DNA from: Namhaeicola sp039714555
GTDB taxonomy: Bacteria; Bacteroidota; Bacteroidia; Flavobacteriales; Flavobacteriaceae
Direction: 5' to 3'
DNA: 64,000 bases
NCBI GenBank assembly: GCA_039714555.1
Contig: JBDLJB010000011.1
Location: forward strand, 1 to 64,000
Position 1 is the first letter of the stretch. The number at the start of each line of letters is the position of its first letter. The translations under genes were made by a program, and so were the position numbers. Below, piece after piece: positions 52,709 through 62,159 of the stretch. The notes beneath the pieces were generated by a model. The model worked only from the letters and a program-made list of their open reading frames with translations. It was not told where the DNA came from and did no database searches.

Positions 52709-55700
52709 TTATTTATACATTGCACTGGGTGCAAAGCCAAATTCTTCCTTAAAAGCACGACTAAACCAAGAGGGATCGTTAAAACCAACGTCATAGGCAA
52801 TTTCAGATATGGATTTATCAGTTGTTTGAATCAATTCTTTGGCTTTTTGTAGTCGGACAGATCTGATAAAGACAGCGGTAGATTTTCCTGTTATAGCTTT
52901 TAGTTTTCGGTATATTTGTGATTCACTTAAATGCATCTTTTGAGAGATATGTATTGATGATCCAAATGAATGATTGCTTATCTCTTCGTGAATTATCTTT
53001 ATGATCTTTTGAAGGAATTTAGTTTCGGGGTTTTCTGCCTTCTTTTTTAAAAATTGACTAAAACTATCATTTTCAATTTTCTGCATTATTTTCTTACGCA
53101 ATAAAACCAATTGATCTAAACGAGTTAACAATTCAGCTTTTACAAAAGGTTTAGTCAAATAGGCATCAGCTCCACATGAGAGTCCTGTAAGCTTATCTTT
53201 CATAGTTACTTTGGCTGTAAGTAAAATAACAGGAATATGGTCAGTACGTTCATCTGCCTTTAATGTTGAGCAAACTTCATAACCATCCTTTACAGGCATC
53301 ATTACGTCACAGATTATAATATCCGGTACTTTTTCAAAAGCTGATTCGATTCCAATCTCTCCGTTTATGGCATTTATAGTTTGATATTTCCCTGCCAAAC
53401 ATGTTTTTAAATAATGGGTTACATCTGCATTGTCTTCAATGATAAGAGCAAGTGGTAACTTTGATTTATCATTTGAAATGTGTTGATCATGTTCTTCTTT
53501 GTTTTCGGATGTAGATAAAGTTGGTTCTATTAATATTTGAACATCATTTGTTTGGATAGCTTTATTGGTAATGGGTAGTTGTATTGTAAACTCACTACCT
53601 TTACCCGATAAACTTTTTACTTTTATAGTTCCATTCATTAATTCGACAAATTCTTTGGTCAATGCTAAACCGATGCCTGTACCTTTACCTCTTCTTGCTG
53701 ATGAATTATCTATTTGGTAGAATCGATTAAAAATATTGTTTATTTCTTTTTCAGAAATACCCAAGCCACTGTCTTTGACTTTGAAAAAAAAGAATTCATG
53801 GTTATTTTTTATAATTCGGTTAAGATGAACTATTATTTTTCCTCCAGACGGAGTAAATTTAATCGCATTAGAAAGTAAGTTTGAAATAATAGTAGATAAT
53901 TTGTTTGCATCAAAATCCATTATCAGTTGATCAGTTTCAGAATAGATCGTAAGGTTAATTTCCTTTTCTTTTGCTAGTGAATGAAAACTTTCACTCAGGT
54001 ATTTTACAAATGGAATGACATCAGCCTGAATCAATTTCAATTTCATATTTCCACTTTCCAGTTTAGATAAATCAAGCATTTCATTAACCAATCGCAATAG
54101 GTTTTTACCATTGCGTTTAATCATTTCGAGCGAATGTTCTGCACCTTTCAAATGTTTATTTTCAACATTTGATTTTAAAGAATCTGCCATACCCAGAATG
54201 ACAGTAAGCGGTGTTCTAAATTCATGTGTGATGTTGGTGTACAAACTATTTTTTAACTTATTGATATCCTTCAGTTTTACACTTTCAGCAATAGCTAATC
54301 TTTTGGAAAGCTGAAATCGGTAAAATCTATCGGCAAAGAAAACTGCAATACCTAAATAAATAATGTAGGCCCACCAGGTTGCCCACCATGGAGTAAGAAT
54401 GGCAATACTATATTCTTTTGGAACTTCATTACATATACCTAGATTATTACATGCTTTTATTTTTAATTTATAATTTCCATGTGAGAGGTTTGTTAAATTT
54501 ATTTCTTTGTTGGTTCCAATATTTTGCCATTCATCATCAAATTTATATTTATATTTAATTTGATCTGAAAGATGAAATCCCAGAGAACTAATCTTAAAAA
54601 CAAGGTGCTTTGTTCCACTCTTAAAATTGAAATCATTTTTAGTTAAACTATTACCTTCATAAATTGTTTTACCATTACTTTCAATTTTTCTGATATAAGG
54701 AATGGGTATTTCCTTATTTATTAATTGTTTTTCAGGATTATAGATCAAAACCCCATTATTACAGCCAATAATAAATTCTCCACTCTCAGTTGATATAATG
54801 GGACCTTCAACTCTCAATTTCTTGTTATTAGAACTTAACTTGATCTCATTATAAGACATTGTATTCCTATTAAATGTACCAAGGCTTTTCCCTGTAGTCC
54901 ATAATAGGCTATCATTATAAGCGTAAACTCCAGAAAAATAACCATCAGTTTTATGTGACACTCCTTTTTTAAAATCATTAAAATTGGTAAATCCTAAGCC
55001 ATTTGAACTCCCTGCCATCCATACTTTTCCGGTATTATCCTCATAAAATTCATAAACATCAGTATATGATTTTATACTCTTCTTATCTTTAGGGTTAATA
55101 CAATAAATAGATGAATCATTCAAATCCATAACACTTGAGGATCCCTTTCCTATCCATAGTTTGTTTTTAGAATCAATATATAAACTATTGATCCATCTAT
55201 GATTTTCATCTTGAAATATATTGAATTGTTCTTTGTAATTTTTTATTGTGTTGTTTTCAAAGTTTAAACAAAACAGACCACCTTCTCTCGCTCCAATCCA
55301 ATAATTATCATTTTTATCTTTGACTACAGTTTGCAATGATGGGAAAGGATGATCAATCTGAAGAGGTGATAATTCAATTTGTAGTGTTTTGGGATTAAAA
55401 ATTATGATCTTTTTACCAGATATGATGAGAAAGTTACCATTATTCATTTCTACCATATCTATAATTTGGTATCCTGTTTTTTTATGATAATTAAAAAGTG
55501 GTAACTTAATTACTTCAATGGAATAATCATATTTATTAATTTTATATAAACCTGAACTGTATTGTCCGGCTACATAAATAAAGTTCTTTGATTGAATTAT
55601 TTCTCTTACCAACATAGGGTTTTGAATACTATTTCTTTTTTCAAGTTCAATAAAGCTATTTTGGGACTGTAATGGGTCATATTTTAATAGACCTTTCCCG

Positions 55701-56788
55701 TAACCGAACCAAATTATACCTTTAGAATCAGTGTAAGAGACACCTCTGATTAACCCATTATCTTTATTGTGATCAGTTACTTTTTTCACAGATCTAGAAT
55801 GCATGTCATATTGTATCAAACCATCGTCAGTTGTAATCCATAAGTAAGTATCTTTTTCTTTATAAATATCTAGGATTAAGGTATATGAATTTGGATAGAG
55901 ATCTTTTAATGGTTGGCTAAATTGTTTTGACTGTTTATTAAAAATAACCAATCCTTCTTTCCAGGTTCCAAGAAAAACTTCCCCATTTGAAACATGAATC
56001 TTACGTATTGTATTCTGAGCCATTTCAGGATCATTTTTGTAAACATATACCTGATAATCATTTGAGGTACTATTAAATCTAATCAAGCCAGCAAGAGTTC
56101 CTATCCACAAAATGTTATTATCAATGGGATCTTTGACAATACATTGTAAACTGTTTAACTTTAGATTTCCGTTATTTGAATCATTTAGAAAGGAAAATCT
56201 TTTATGTTGATTGCCGTTTGTTTCATAACAAAAAAGCCCGTTATTGAAGCTTGCAGACCATAGTTTTTGTTTATCCAATAAAAGGTCATTAGTTTTACTA
56301 ACAGACATATTAGTAGAAGGATTTAACTTATTTATCTTTACAAAGTTAACCACATCAATTGATGTTTGAAAGATCCCATTTTCACCCCCAATCCATAAAT
56401 TTTCACCAGACTCATCTATAACAATGCTATCAACAAAGCCTATTATATATTCTATTGAATTCTCATAATAATATGAAAAGTTTGTAAAATGATTCCCATC
56501 ATATCTGGAGACACCTTTAGAAGTCGCTATCCACAAAAAACCATATTTATCTACCTGAATATCTGTGATATAAGTTGATGCCAGTCCATTTTCTTCGGTA
56601 TAATGTATATAATCATTAAAATCCGATAGTTTTATTTGTGCTTTACAAACTGAAGAAGTAAATAAAGCAACTAGGATAATTGTAATTAAGGAGAATTGGT
56701 ATAAATAACCTACCCTATAAACACTAATTATTTGTTTAATTCCATTCATTTGTAGATTCACAAACCTTTTTTTAAAGCTTATTTTCAC
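52709..56788 (-). CDS. Hybrid two-component system sensor/regulator (HTCS)
   Basis: One-protein two-component system of 1,359 aa. A signal/membrane segment (about 30-48, ITIILVALFTSSVC) precedes a periplasmic double propeller of reg_prop repeats (about 55-730) and a Y_Y_Y domain (about 735-795, NYKLKIKACNN). A membrane helix near 805-825 follows, then the histidine kinase (His about 850 in NITHEFRTPLT), the ATPase domain (SNLLSNAIKFTPSGG, GTGIGLAL) and a receiver with the phospho-Asp in IICDVMMPVKDGY (about residue 1160). An AraC HTH ends it (ISEIAYDVGFNDPSWFSRAF). HTCSs usually sense glycan fragments beside SusCD genes; none are adjacent here. Confidence 0.95.
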   Translation of the reverse strand: MKISFKKRFVNLQMNGIKQIISVYRVGYLYQFSLITIILVALFTSSVCKAQIKLSDFNDYIHYTEENGLASTYITDIQVDKYGFLWIATSKGVSRYDGNHFTNFSYYYENSIEYIIGFVDSIVIDESGENLWIGGENGIFQTSIDVVNFVKINKLNPSTNMSVSKTNDLLLDKQKLWSASFNNGLFCYETNGNQHKRFSFLNDSNNGNLKLNSLQCIVKDPIDNNILWIGTLAGLIRFNSTSNDYQVYVYKNDPEMAQNTIRKIHVSNGEVFLGTWKEGLVIFNKQSKQFSQPLKDLYPNSYTLILDIYKEKDTYLWITTDDGLIQYDMHSRSVKKVTDHNKDNGLIRGVSYTDSKGIIWFGYGKGLLKYDPLQSQNSFIELEKRNSIQNPMLVREIIQSKNFIYVAGQYSSGLYKINKYDYSIEVIKLPLFNYHKKTGYQIIDMVEMNNGNFLIISGKKIIIFNPKTLQIELSPLQIDHPFPSLQTVVKDKNDNYWIGAREGGLFCLNFENNTIKNYKEQFNIFQDENHRWINSLYIDSKNKLWIGKGSSSVMDLNDSSIYCINPKDKKSIKSYTDVYEFYEDNTGKVWMAGSSNGLGFTNFNDFKKGVSHKTDGYFSGVYAYNDSLLWTTGKSLGTFNRNTMSYNEIKLSSNNKKLRVEGPIISTESGEFIIGCNNGVLIYNPEKQLINKEIPIPYIRKIESNGKTIYEGNSLTKNDFNFKSGTKHLVFKISSLGFHLSDQIKYKYKFDDEWQNIGTNKEINLTNLSHGNYKLKIKACNNLGICNEVPKEYSIAILTPWWATWWAYIIYLGIAVFFADRFYRFQLSKRLAIAESVKLKDINKLKNSLYTNITHEFRTPLTVILGMADSLKSNVENKHLKGAEHSLEMIKRNGKNLLRLVNEMLDLSKLESGNMKLKLIQADVIPFVKYLSESFHSLAKEKEINLTIYSETDQLIMDFDANKLSTIISNLLSNAIKFTPSGGKIIVHLNRIIKNNHEFFFFKVKDSGLGISEKEINNIFNRFYQIDNSSARRGKGTGIGLALTKEFVELMNGTIKVKSLSGKGSEFTIQLPITNKAIQTNDVQILIEPTLSTSENKEEHDQHISNDKSKLPLALIIEDNADVTHYLKTCLAGKYQTINAINGEIGIESAFEKVPDIIICDVMMPVKDGYEVCSTLKADERTDHIPVILLTAKVTMKDKLTGLSCGADAYLTKPFVKAELLTRLDQLVLLRKKIMQKIENDSFSQFLKKKAENPETKFLQKIIKIIHEEISNHSFGSSIHISQKMHLSESQIYRKLKAITGKSTAVFIRSVRLQKAKELIQTTDKSISEIAYDVGFNDPSWFSRAFKEEFGFAPSAMYK

Positions 56789-57479
56789 TTTTAAACCATA
56801 TCTATCTTTTAAGATTGCTGATTTGCTTCAGGTTTAAAAAAACTTAAATACATCAGAAGTCAGTATTAAATTATGAATCAATTTTTCAAACAAAGTTGTT
56901 TTAGTACAAAATGATTTTAAATTGATCTTCTCAAATGTATTAAATCCTAAATAAAAATAAGTGTAATGATTATTTTAGTTTTTCTTATGTAATAGAAGTT
57001 ACCAATATAATAAATATTTATCAATTAGAATAATTAATACTTATTCATAATGATTTAAGCTAGTTAAGTAGAAAATTCTTATTACATCTAAATTATAATT
57101 TTTAAGGACCTCCAATTGTAAATTACTGCTTTGTGATGTGCAATTTAACAATGAATTATTTAAGGTCAAAAAATTAACTTTTTTAGGTTTTTGTTCAATC
57201 TAATTATGAAAGTTTTTTTTAATATTAAAAATAAAATTCAAAACTAAATCTGGTAAGAAATTAATATAATTTGTTCAATAATGCAGAGAATTACAGGTAG
57301 TTAAGTGTAAATCAAATTCGCACCCTAAGTATGTGTTCATAGATCAAAATGAAAAATAACTTGATTGAACCTGAAACTTATAATTATGATGTTAAAGATT
57401 ATTTGGTCCGGTTGAAGAAAGGAATCACAAAGTTTAATAATTAAATAGACTTTAATTACTTAAGGATTATTTCCCCTTA
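56789..57479. other. AT-rich intergenic region upstream of the HTCS gene
   Basis: 690 bases without a convincing gene. A 31-codon frame at 57349-57444 (plus strand, MKNNLIEPETYNYD...) has no homologue I recognise and no clear promoter. The HTCS promoter should lie near 56790-56900 on the minus strand, but no strong TAnnTTTG element stands out. Confidence 0.4.
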
Positions 57480-58616
57480 TCAATTGATTGTATTTAATTC
57501 ATCAAACGTTTTTACTGATTTAATAAATAGTTCCCAAAAGTCCAAATGAAACTGATAACTGTTATTTTTAACTAATATTTCATGTTCAGTAAGCATTTCT
57601 TTTTCGTCCGGATGAAATTTTCTCTTTTTTGAATCAGGATCATGAAGGTAAATAAATTCCGGGTGAAATTGTGGAGCAATAACATTTGGGTATTTCTTAT
57701 GAATTATCATTTCTATCACTTTTCCATCCATAGAAGTAGCAGCTACTTTAATATTTTTTCCTAAGTTTTTTACTGCCTGATGGTGACTACTTGCTACCAT
57801 GGGGTTGAACTCATTTTTTAGCTTAAGTTTTTTTCTTAACTCTTTATTTATGATTTTTACATGATGAAAACTGTGATTATTGATCTCTGCTTCAGGATAA
57901 AGATGTTTGTTATAGTTTCTATGCATTTGATCTGAACCAAGGTCTATTACATCTTCAACATAATTGATTCCATAAATATTTGAGGGAATATCTTGATACA
58001 TATCTCCACCTGTTGCTACATTCAAGGTTTGCATACCAAGACATATTCCCATCACAGGATAGTTAGGGTTTTTTTCTAAAAGATTATTAAAACCATCATT
58101 TTGACTCCCACCTAATAGATGAAAAAGAAAACTCAATTCAAACAAATGTCTGTTTGGTGTTTTTATTCCAACTGTAAGTTCTGTCTTTTGTCCATAGTAA
58201 ACTGAAGGAATATCCCATCCACCAAAAAATATAATGCCATCAGAATTTTGGAAAACATCACGAAAATCATCTGTACATTCATTCTTTTTATAAATATTGT
58301 TGATGTCTAAGTTTCCATAAATTTCCTTAAATTTTATAAATTTTATATTGTTTTTTTCGACAAAATTTTTGGCTTCACTATATTTTATTTCACTTTTGGT
58401 ATAAAAAACAGCTAGATACTCAATGTTTTCATCATTGATAATACCATTGTTTGTCATATAAACTATAGATTCTAAATAAAACACACCGGGATTGATAAGT
58501 ACAATTTTTGTTTTTTTGGTATTGTCTTCATTGGTATAGTTCCCGTTAATTACTGGAGCTGAATAGGATTTTCCAATTATAAATAGTATTGAAAAAAGAA
58601 GTATGATTTTTTTCAT
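57480..58616 (-). CDS. Exported class I glutamine amidotransferase-like hydrolase (peptidase C26 type)
   Basis: 378 aa with a cleavable signal (IILLFSILFIIGKSYSA, cleavage about residue 20). The class I GATase fold has the oxyanion region GIIFFGGWDIPSVYYG (about 127-142), the nucleophile Cys192 in PVMGICLGMQTLN, and SSHHQAVK followed by APQFHPEF with the catalytic His and Glu. This is the gamma-glutamyl-hydrolase/PuuD branch, which cleaves gamma-glutamyl bonds. Export is unusual for the PuuD type but known for gamma-glutamyl hydrolases. It stands alone between two intergenic regions of 398 and 690 bases. Confidence 0.84.
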   Translation of the reverse strand: MKKIILLFSILFIIGKSYSAPVINGNYTNEDNTKKTKIVLINPGVFYLESIVYMTNNGIINDENIEYLAVFYTKSEIKYSEAKNFVEKNNIKFIKFKEIYGNLDINNIYKKNECTDDFRDVFQNSDGIIFFGGWDIPSVYYGQKTELTVGIKTPNRHLFELSFLFHLLGGSQNDGFNNLLEKNPNYPVMGICLGMQTLNVATGGDMYQDIPSNIYGINYVEDVIDLGSDQMHRNYNKHLYPEAEINNHSFHHVKIINKELRKKLKLKNEFNPMVASSHHQAVKNLGKNIKVAATSMDGKVIEMIIHKKYPNVIAPQFHPEFIYLHDPDSKKRKFHPDEKEMLTEHEILVKNNSYQFHLDFWELFIKSVKTFDELNTIN

Positions 58617-59014
58617 AAAATATTGATTTTTTACGAATTTAATAAAAAATAAATGAGTTGAGTAAGAACGGTGTATTATTTCGAATATTTTTTTGAATTC
58701 AATTTTTTTCTTCTATATTTCAATGTTATATAATTCTGTTTTACTTATTCTTCCAATAAATAAGGTGAATGTCTTCAGATTCAACTTTAATTATACTAAA
58801 CTTTTTAATAAAGTAATTGCTAATAATTTAACTTCTCTAATATAATTGTGAATCTCTGTTGATTTTTCCCTTCATTCAGAATTATTTAATAATACATTAA
58901 ATAATCTCCTAGTTTTCTTTAGCAATTACTAATAAAGATTTTGACTATTCAAGGTTCATAAAGTTATAAGTAAGCGAAAGTCACTTTTCACTTTTTAATT
59001 TTCAACAATCAATA
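58617..59014. other. AT-rich intergenic region
   Basis: No gene is seen. A short palindrome AAAATTGAATTCAA-like sequence lies near 58690-58710, and a weak hairpin with G-U pairs (about 58974-58995) precedes the symporter stop. Neither is a convincing terminator. Confidence 0.35.
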
Positions 59015-60667
59015 TTAATTCCAAAGCAACGCATACAAAACAACTAATACTAACATCACAGCAAAAGCACCTACATTAAATAAAGGCGATGTTTTGAATA
59101 AACTCTTTGTTAATGGTATTCCTTTGGCATCATCTGCTCCTTTATGCTGGAATAAACTTACCAGCATGATCACAATCATTGTTAATATGGCTGTATATCC
59201 CATTTGATCCATCCATGGTAAATCTAAAAAGAATGAACTTGTTGACCATCCTTTAGGTGCTACCTTAAAATACATTGCAATTGGAATAGAAACTAAGGCT
59301 CCAACTATAGCTGCTTTATTGGTCGTTTTTTTCCAGAATAATCCCAGTAAAAATACTGCCAAAATCCCTGGGCTAACAACTCCGGTGTATTCCTGAATGA
59401 ATTGAAAAGCCTGATCTATTCCGCCTAGTAAGGGAGCCATTATGCTAGCAATGATCAAAGCAATTCCGGCAGAAATTCTTCCCGTATTTACCGTTGCTTT
59501 ATCACTGGCGTTCTTATTAATATATTGTTTGTAAATATCCATTGTAAAAATGGTTGATGTTGAATTCAACATAGAAGCTAATGAAGATACGATTGCAGCA
59601 GCCAATGCCGCAAATGCTATCCCTTTTAATCCTGTTGGTAAAAATTGTAATAACCAGGGATAGGCTTTATCCGCTTGCTCGACCGATGGTATATTTTGTA
59701 AACCTATCTGGCCTAAACCTGATAATATCTCGGGGTCATTTACCATTACATAAGCTGCAATTCCAGGCACTACCACAATTACGGGTATTAATAACTTCAA
59801 AAAAGCTGCCAGTAAAATTCCTTTTTGTGATTCTTTTAATGATTTGGCAGCCAAAGTTCTTTGAATTATGTATTGGTTGAATCCCCAATAGTATAGGTTC
59901 GCTACCCAAAGTCCGCCAACTAACACGCCGATGCCTGGTAAGTTTTTATACTCAGGGTTTGATTTATCCAATATCATAGCAAACCTGTCAGGAGCTGCTT
60001 CGTAAACTGTTCTGATACCTGCTATAACACCTTCACCATCTGATACAGTATTCAGTGCTAAATAGGTCGTAACCAATCCCCCTAGTACTAAAAATATTAC
60101 CTGAATTACATCCGTCCAGGCAACTGCTGACAGTCCTCCATATAATGAATAGGCTGCTGCAAAAAGTGCCAATCCAACCACTCCATAGATCATCGGAATG
60201 CCCATAATGGTTTCTAATGCCAAGGCCCCTAAATATAATACTGAGGTAAGGTTTACAAAAATGTATAAGGCTATCCAGAACACAGCCAATATAGTTTTAA
60301 GATTTGTAGAAAAACGCTTTTCAACAAATTCAGGAATGGTATATAAACCTTTTTCTATAAAAATTGGAAGGAAATATTTTCCTACAATAATTAGAGTAAT
60401 TGCCCCCATCCATTCATAGGAGGCAATGGCCAGCCCTAAGGCAAATCCGGAACCTGACATGCCTATGAATTGCTCGGCCGAAATATTAGCGGCTATCAAT
60501 GAAGCACCAATGGCCCACCAAGGCAAGGACTTACTCGCCAAAAAATAGTCTTCGGCATTTTTCTGGTGCCCTTTTTTATCTCTTGATACCCAAAGACCTA
60601 CACTCAAAATTAATAAAGCATATACTATAAATATTATATAATCCCAAAATCCAAACGTTGCTGTCAT
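59015..60667 (-). CDS. Sodium/sugar symporter of the SSS (SGLT) family
   Basis: Inner-membrane sodium-coupled transporter of 550 aa with about 14 hydrophobic helices. The SGLT signature is clear: ASLIAANISAEQFIGMSGSG (about residues 56-75), RFSTNLKTILAVFW, and the galactose-type segment LYYWGFNQYIIQRTLAAKS (about 256-274). Placement after galK and the galT remnant, and in the same direction as galM, points to galactose or a similar hexose. The start is 6 bases after the remnant's stop, so translation was probably coupled to the lost galT. Confidence 0.92.
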   Translation of the reverse strand: MTATFGFWDYIIFIVYALLILSVGLWVSRDKKGHQKNAEDYFLASKSLPWWAIGASLIAANISAEQFIGMSGSGFALGLAIASYEWMGAITLIIVGKYFLPIFIEKGLYTIPEFVEKRFSTNLKTILAVFWIALYIFVNLTSVLYLGALALETIMGIPMIYGVVGLALFAAAYSLYGGLSAVAWTDVIQVIFLVLGGLVTTYLALNTVSDGEGVIAGIRTVYEAAPDRFAMILDKSNPEYKNLPGIGVLVGGLWVANLYYWGFNQYIIQRTLAAKSLKESQKGILLAAFLKLLIPVIVVVPGIAAYVMVNDPEILSGLGQIGLQNIPSVEQADKAYPWLLQFLPTGLKGIAFAALAAAIVSSLASMLNSTSTIFTMDIYKQYINKNASDKATVNTGRISAGIALIIASIMAPLLGGIDQAFQFIQEYTGVVSPGILAVFLLGLFWKKTTNKAAIVGALVSIPIAMYFKVAPKGWSTSSFFLDLPWMDQMGYTAILTMIVIMLVSLFQHKGADDAKGIPLTKSLFKTSPLFNVGAFAVMLVLVVLYALLWN

Positions 60668-60673
60668 AATTCT

Positions 60674-60829
60674 TTAAATTTTTTTAACTGTTGCACTTTT
60701 TAAGAGTGGTGGATAAAAACTCATATGCCTTTGCCAAGGTCGTTTTGCCCAATGTGGAGAAACTAGCACCCATTCTCCTGATAAAATATTATATCGCTTG
60801 TTTGAATAATCTTGCAGGTTCGTATTCAT
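60674..60829 (-). pseudogene. galT: Remnant of galactose-1-phosphate uridylyltransferase (galT), internally deleted
   Basis: A 51-codon frame begins 8 bases after the galK stop and ends 6 bases before the symporter start. Residues 11-33 (KRYNILSGEWVLVSPH, then AKRPWQ) match the conserved GalT N-terminus. Residues 33-50 (Q, then FYPPLLKSATVKK) match the segment close to the GalT C-terminus (HWQLHAHFYPPLLRSATVRKF in E. coli, from memory). The join is at a Trp-Gln pair present in both places, suggesting deletion of about 250 codons between short TGGCAA repeats. The remaining C-terminus is lost after a run of seven A, probably by a frameshift. No active-site HPH motif remains. Confidence 0.88.
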
Positions 60830-60837
60830 TCTCTTGA

Positions 60838-61986
60838 TCATTTAATTAAATGGGTTCCATTGGAAAGTTTTACCTGATATACGGAACAGGCTTTATTGAA
60901 TTGTTTTTTATATTTCTTTGAAATTTTGTTTACAAAACCTTTCGTAGCTTCTTTTGCTACAACATTAATAGTACAACCTCCAAAGCCACCACCCATCATT
61001 CTAGCACCAATAACACCATCATTTTCTTTAGCTCTGTCAACTAAGTAGTCAAGTTCTTCACAGCTCACTTTATATTGATGTTGTAAACCATCGTGGGAAC
61101 GATAAATTAATTCACCTAGTTTTAAAATATCATTATCAGTTATTGCTTTTGCTGCATTTTGAGTTCTTTCATTTTCTTGAATTACATATAATGCTTTTTG
61201 ATAATCTTCTTCTGAAATTTGATCTTTAATTTTAATTAAATCTTCTTTTCTTGCATCTCTAAGTGCTTTTTTACCAAGCATTGCACTTATTTTTTCACAA
61301 ACTGAACGCCTGTCGTTATAGGCACTGTCTGATAAACTATGTTTTACATTAGTATTGATAAGCACCAATTCATAATTATTGAATTCTATGCGGAAAGATT
61401 TAGCTTTTACCGTTCTGCAATCCAGTAATAAAATGTGATTTTCTTTACCAAACATACTTGCGTACTGATCCATGATCCCGCATTTTACACCAACGAAATT
61501 ATGCTCAGCTTTTTGCGAAATAAAGATCATTTCTTCTTTGGTCAATCCAAGTTGAAATATCTCATTCAATCCAAACACTATACTATTTTCTAATGCCGCT
61601 GAGGAAGAAAGGCCTGCACCTTCTGGAATATCTCCACCAAATACAATATTAAATGGTGTAAGTTCAATTCCTTTTTTTTGTATTTCAGCAATTACACCTA
61701 ATACGTAATTTTCCCAACTTCCGTTTTGCAATGGTTGAATATCATTTAAATAAAAATGTAAAGTTTTGTCTTTATCATACGCATAGACAGTGCATAATTC
61801 TGAATTACTTTTCTCAATGGCTGTAATAATGCCTTTGTCTATTGCTGCTGGTAAAACGAAGCCGTCATTATAGTCAGTATGCTCTCCAATTAAATTTATT
61901 CTTCCAGGCGAAAAAACAATTTTTGGTTGTGTATTGTACTTATTTATAAAGGAAGATGTTATTTTATCGACTAAATTTTTATTCAT
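60838..61986 (-). CDS. galK: Galactokinase
   Basis: Phosphorylates galactose at C1 in the Leloir pathway. GHMP-kinase motifs: PGRINLIGEHTDYNDGFVLP (galactokinase signature, near the N-terminus), PEGAGLSSSAALE (ATP loop), GVKCGIMDQYASMFG with the catalytic Asp, and GARMMGGGFGGCT near the end. I chose ATG 61986 (MNKNLVDKI, 382 aa), which matches the family N-terminus; an in-frame ATG at 62055 would add 23 residues. A promoter-like box lies upstream at 62079-62110. The galT remnant and symporter follow in the same operon. Confidence 0.95.
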   Translation of the reverse strand: MNKNLVDKITSSFINKYNTQPKIVFSPGRINLIGEHTDYNDGFVLPAAIDKGIITAIEKSNSELCTVYAYDKDKTLHFYLNDIQPLQNGSWENYVLGVIAEIQKKGIELTPFNIVFGGDIPEGAGLSSSAALENSIVFGLNEIFQLGLTKEEMIFISQKAEHNFVGVKCGIMDQYASMFGKENHILLLDCRTVKAKSFRIEFNNYELVLINTNVKHSLSDSAYNDRRSVCEKISAMLGKKALRDARKEDLIKIKDQISEEDYQKALYVIQENERTQNAAKAITDNDILKLGELIYRSHDGLQHQYKVSCEELDYLVDRAKENDGVIGARMMGGGFGGCTINVVAKEATKGFVNKISKKYKKQFNKACSVYQVKLSNGTHLIK

Positions 61987-62078
61987 TCTTTCGAAGTTTA
62001 TTGAATCTAACACCTCTTTATTATAGATATGTGCTAAAAAATTATCGAAGTTCAATATAAATATTGAATAATAAACGT

Positions 62079-62110
62079 CAAATATACATTTATTATTTTA
62101 ATTAATTAAA
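62079..62110 (-). promoter_or_regulatory. Candidate promoter of the galK operon
   Basis: Minus-strand TTTA (62110-62107) and TATATTTG (62086-62079) are 20 bases apart, close to TTTG/TAnnTTTG. A start at 62055 would have a 20-base leader, the preferred start at 61986 a leader near 85 bases. Confidence 0.45.
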
Positions 62111-62159
62111 TTTCTTTGGAATCTTTAGCTAAATATTATATAAAAATTTGATTTAGGAG

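Noticed and set aside
57349..57444. 31-codon open frame on the plus strand between the HTCS and amidotransferase genes
   Set aside because: No recognised homologue, no promoter or terminator around it, and frames of this length are expected by chance in AT-rich DNA. I could not support it as a gene or as a peptide precursor for the cluster.
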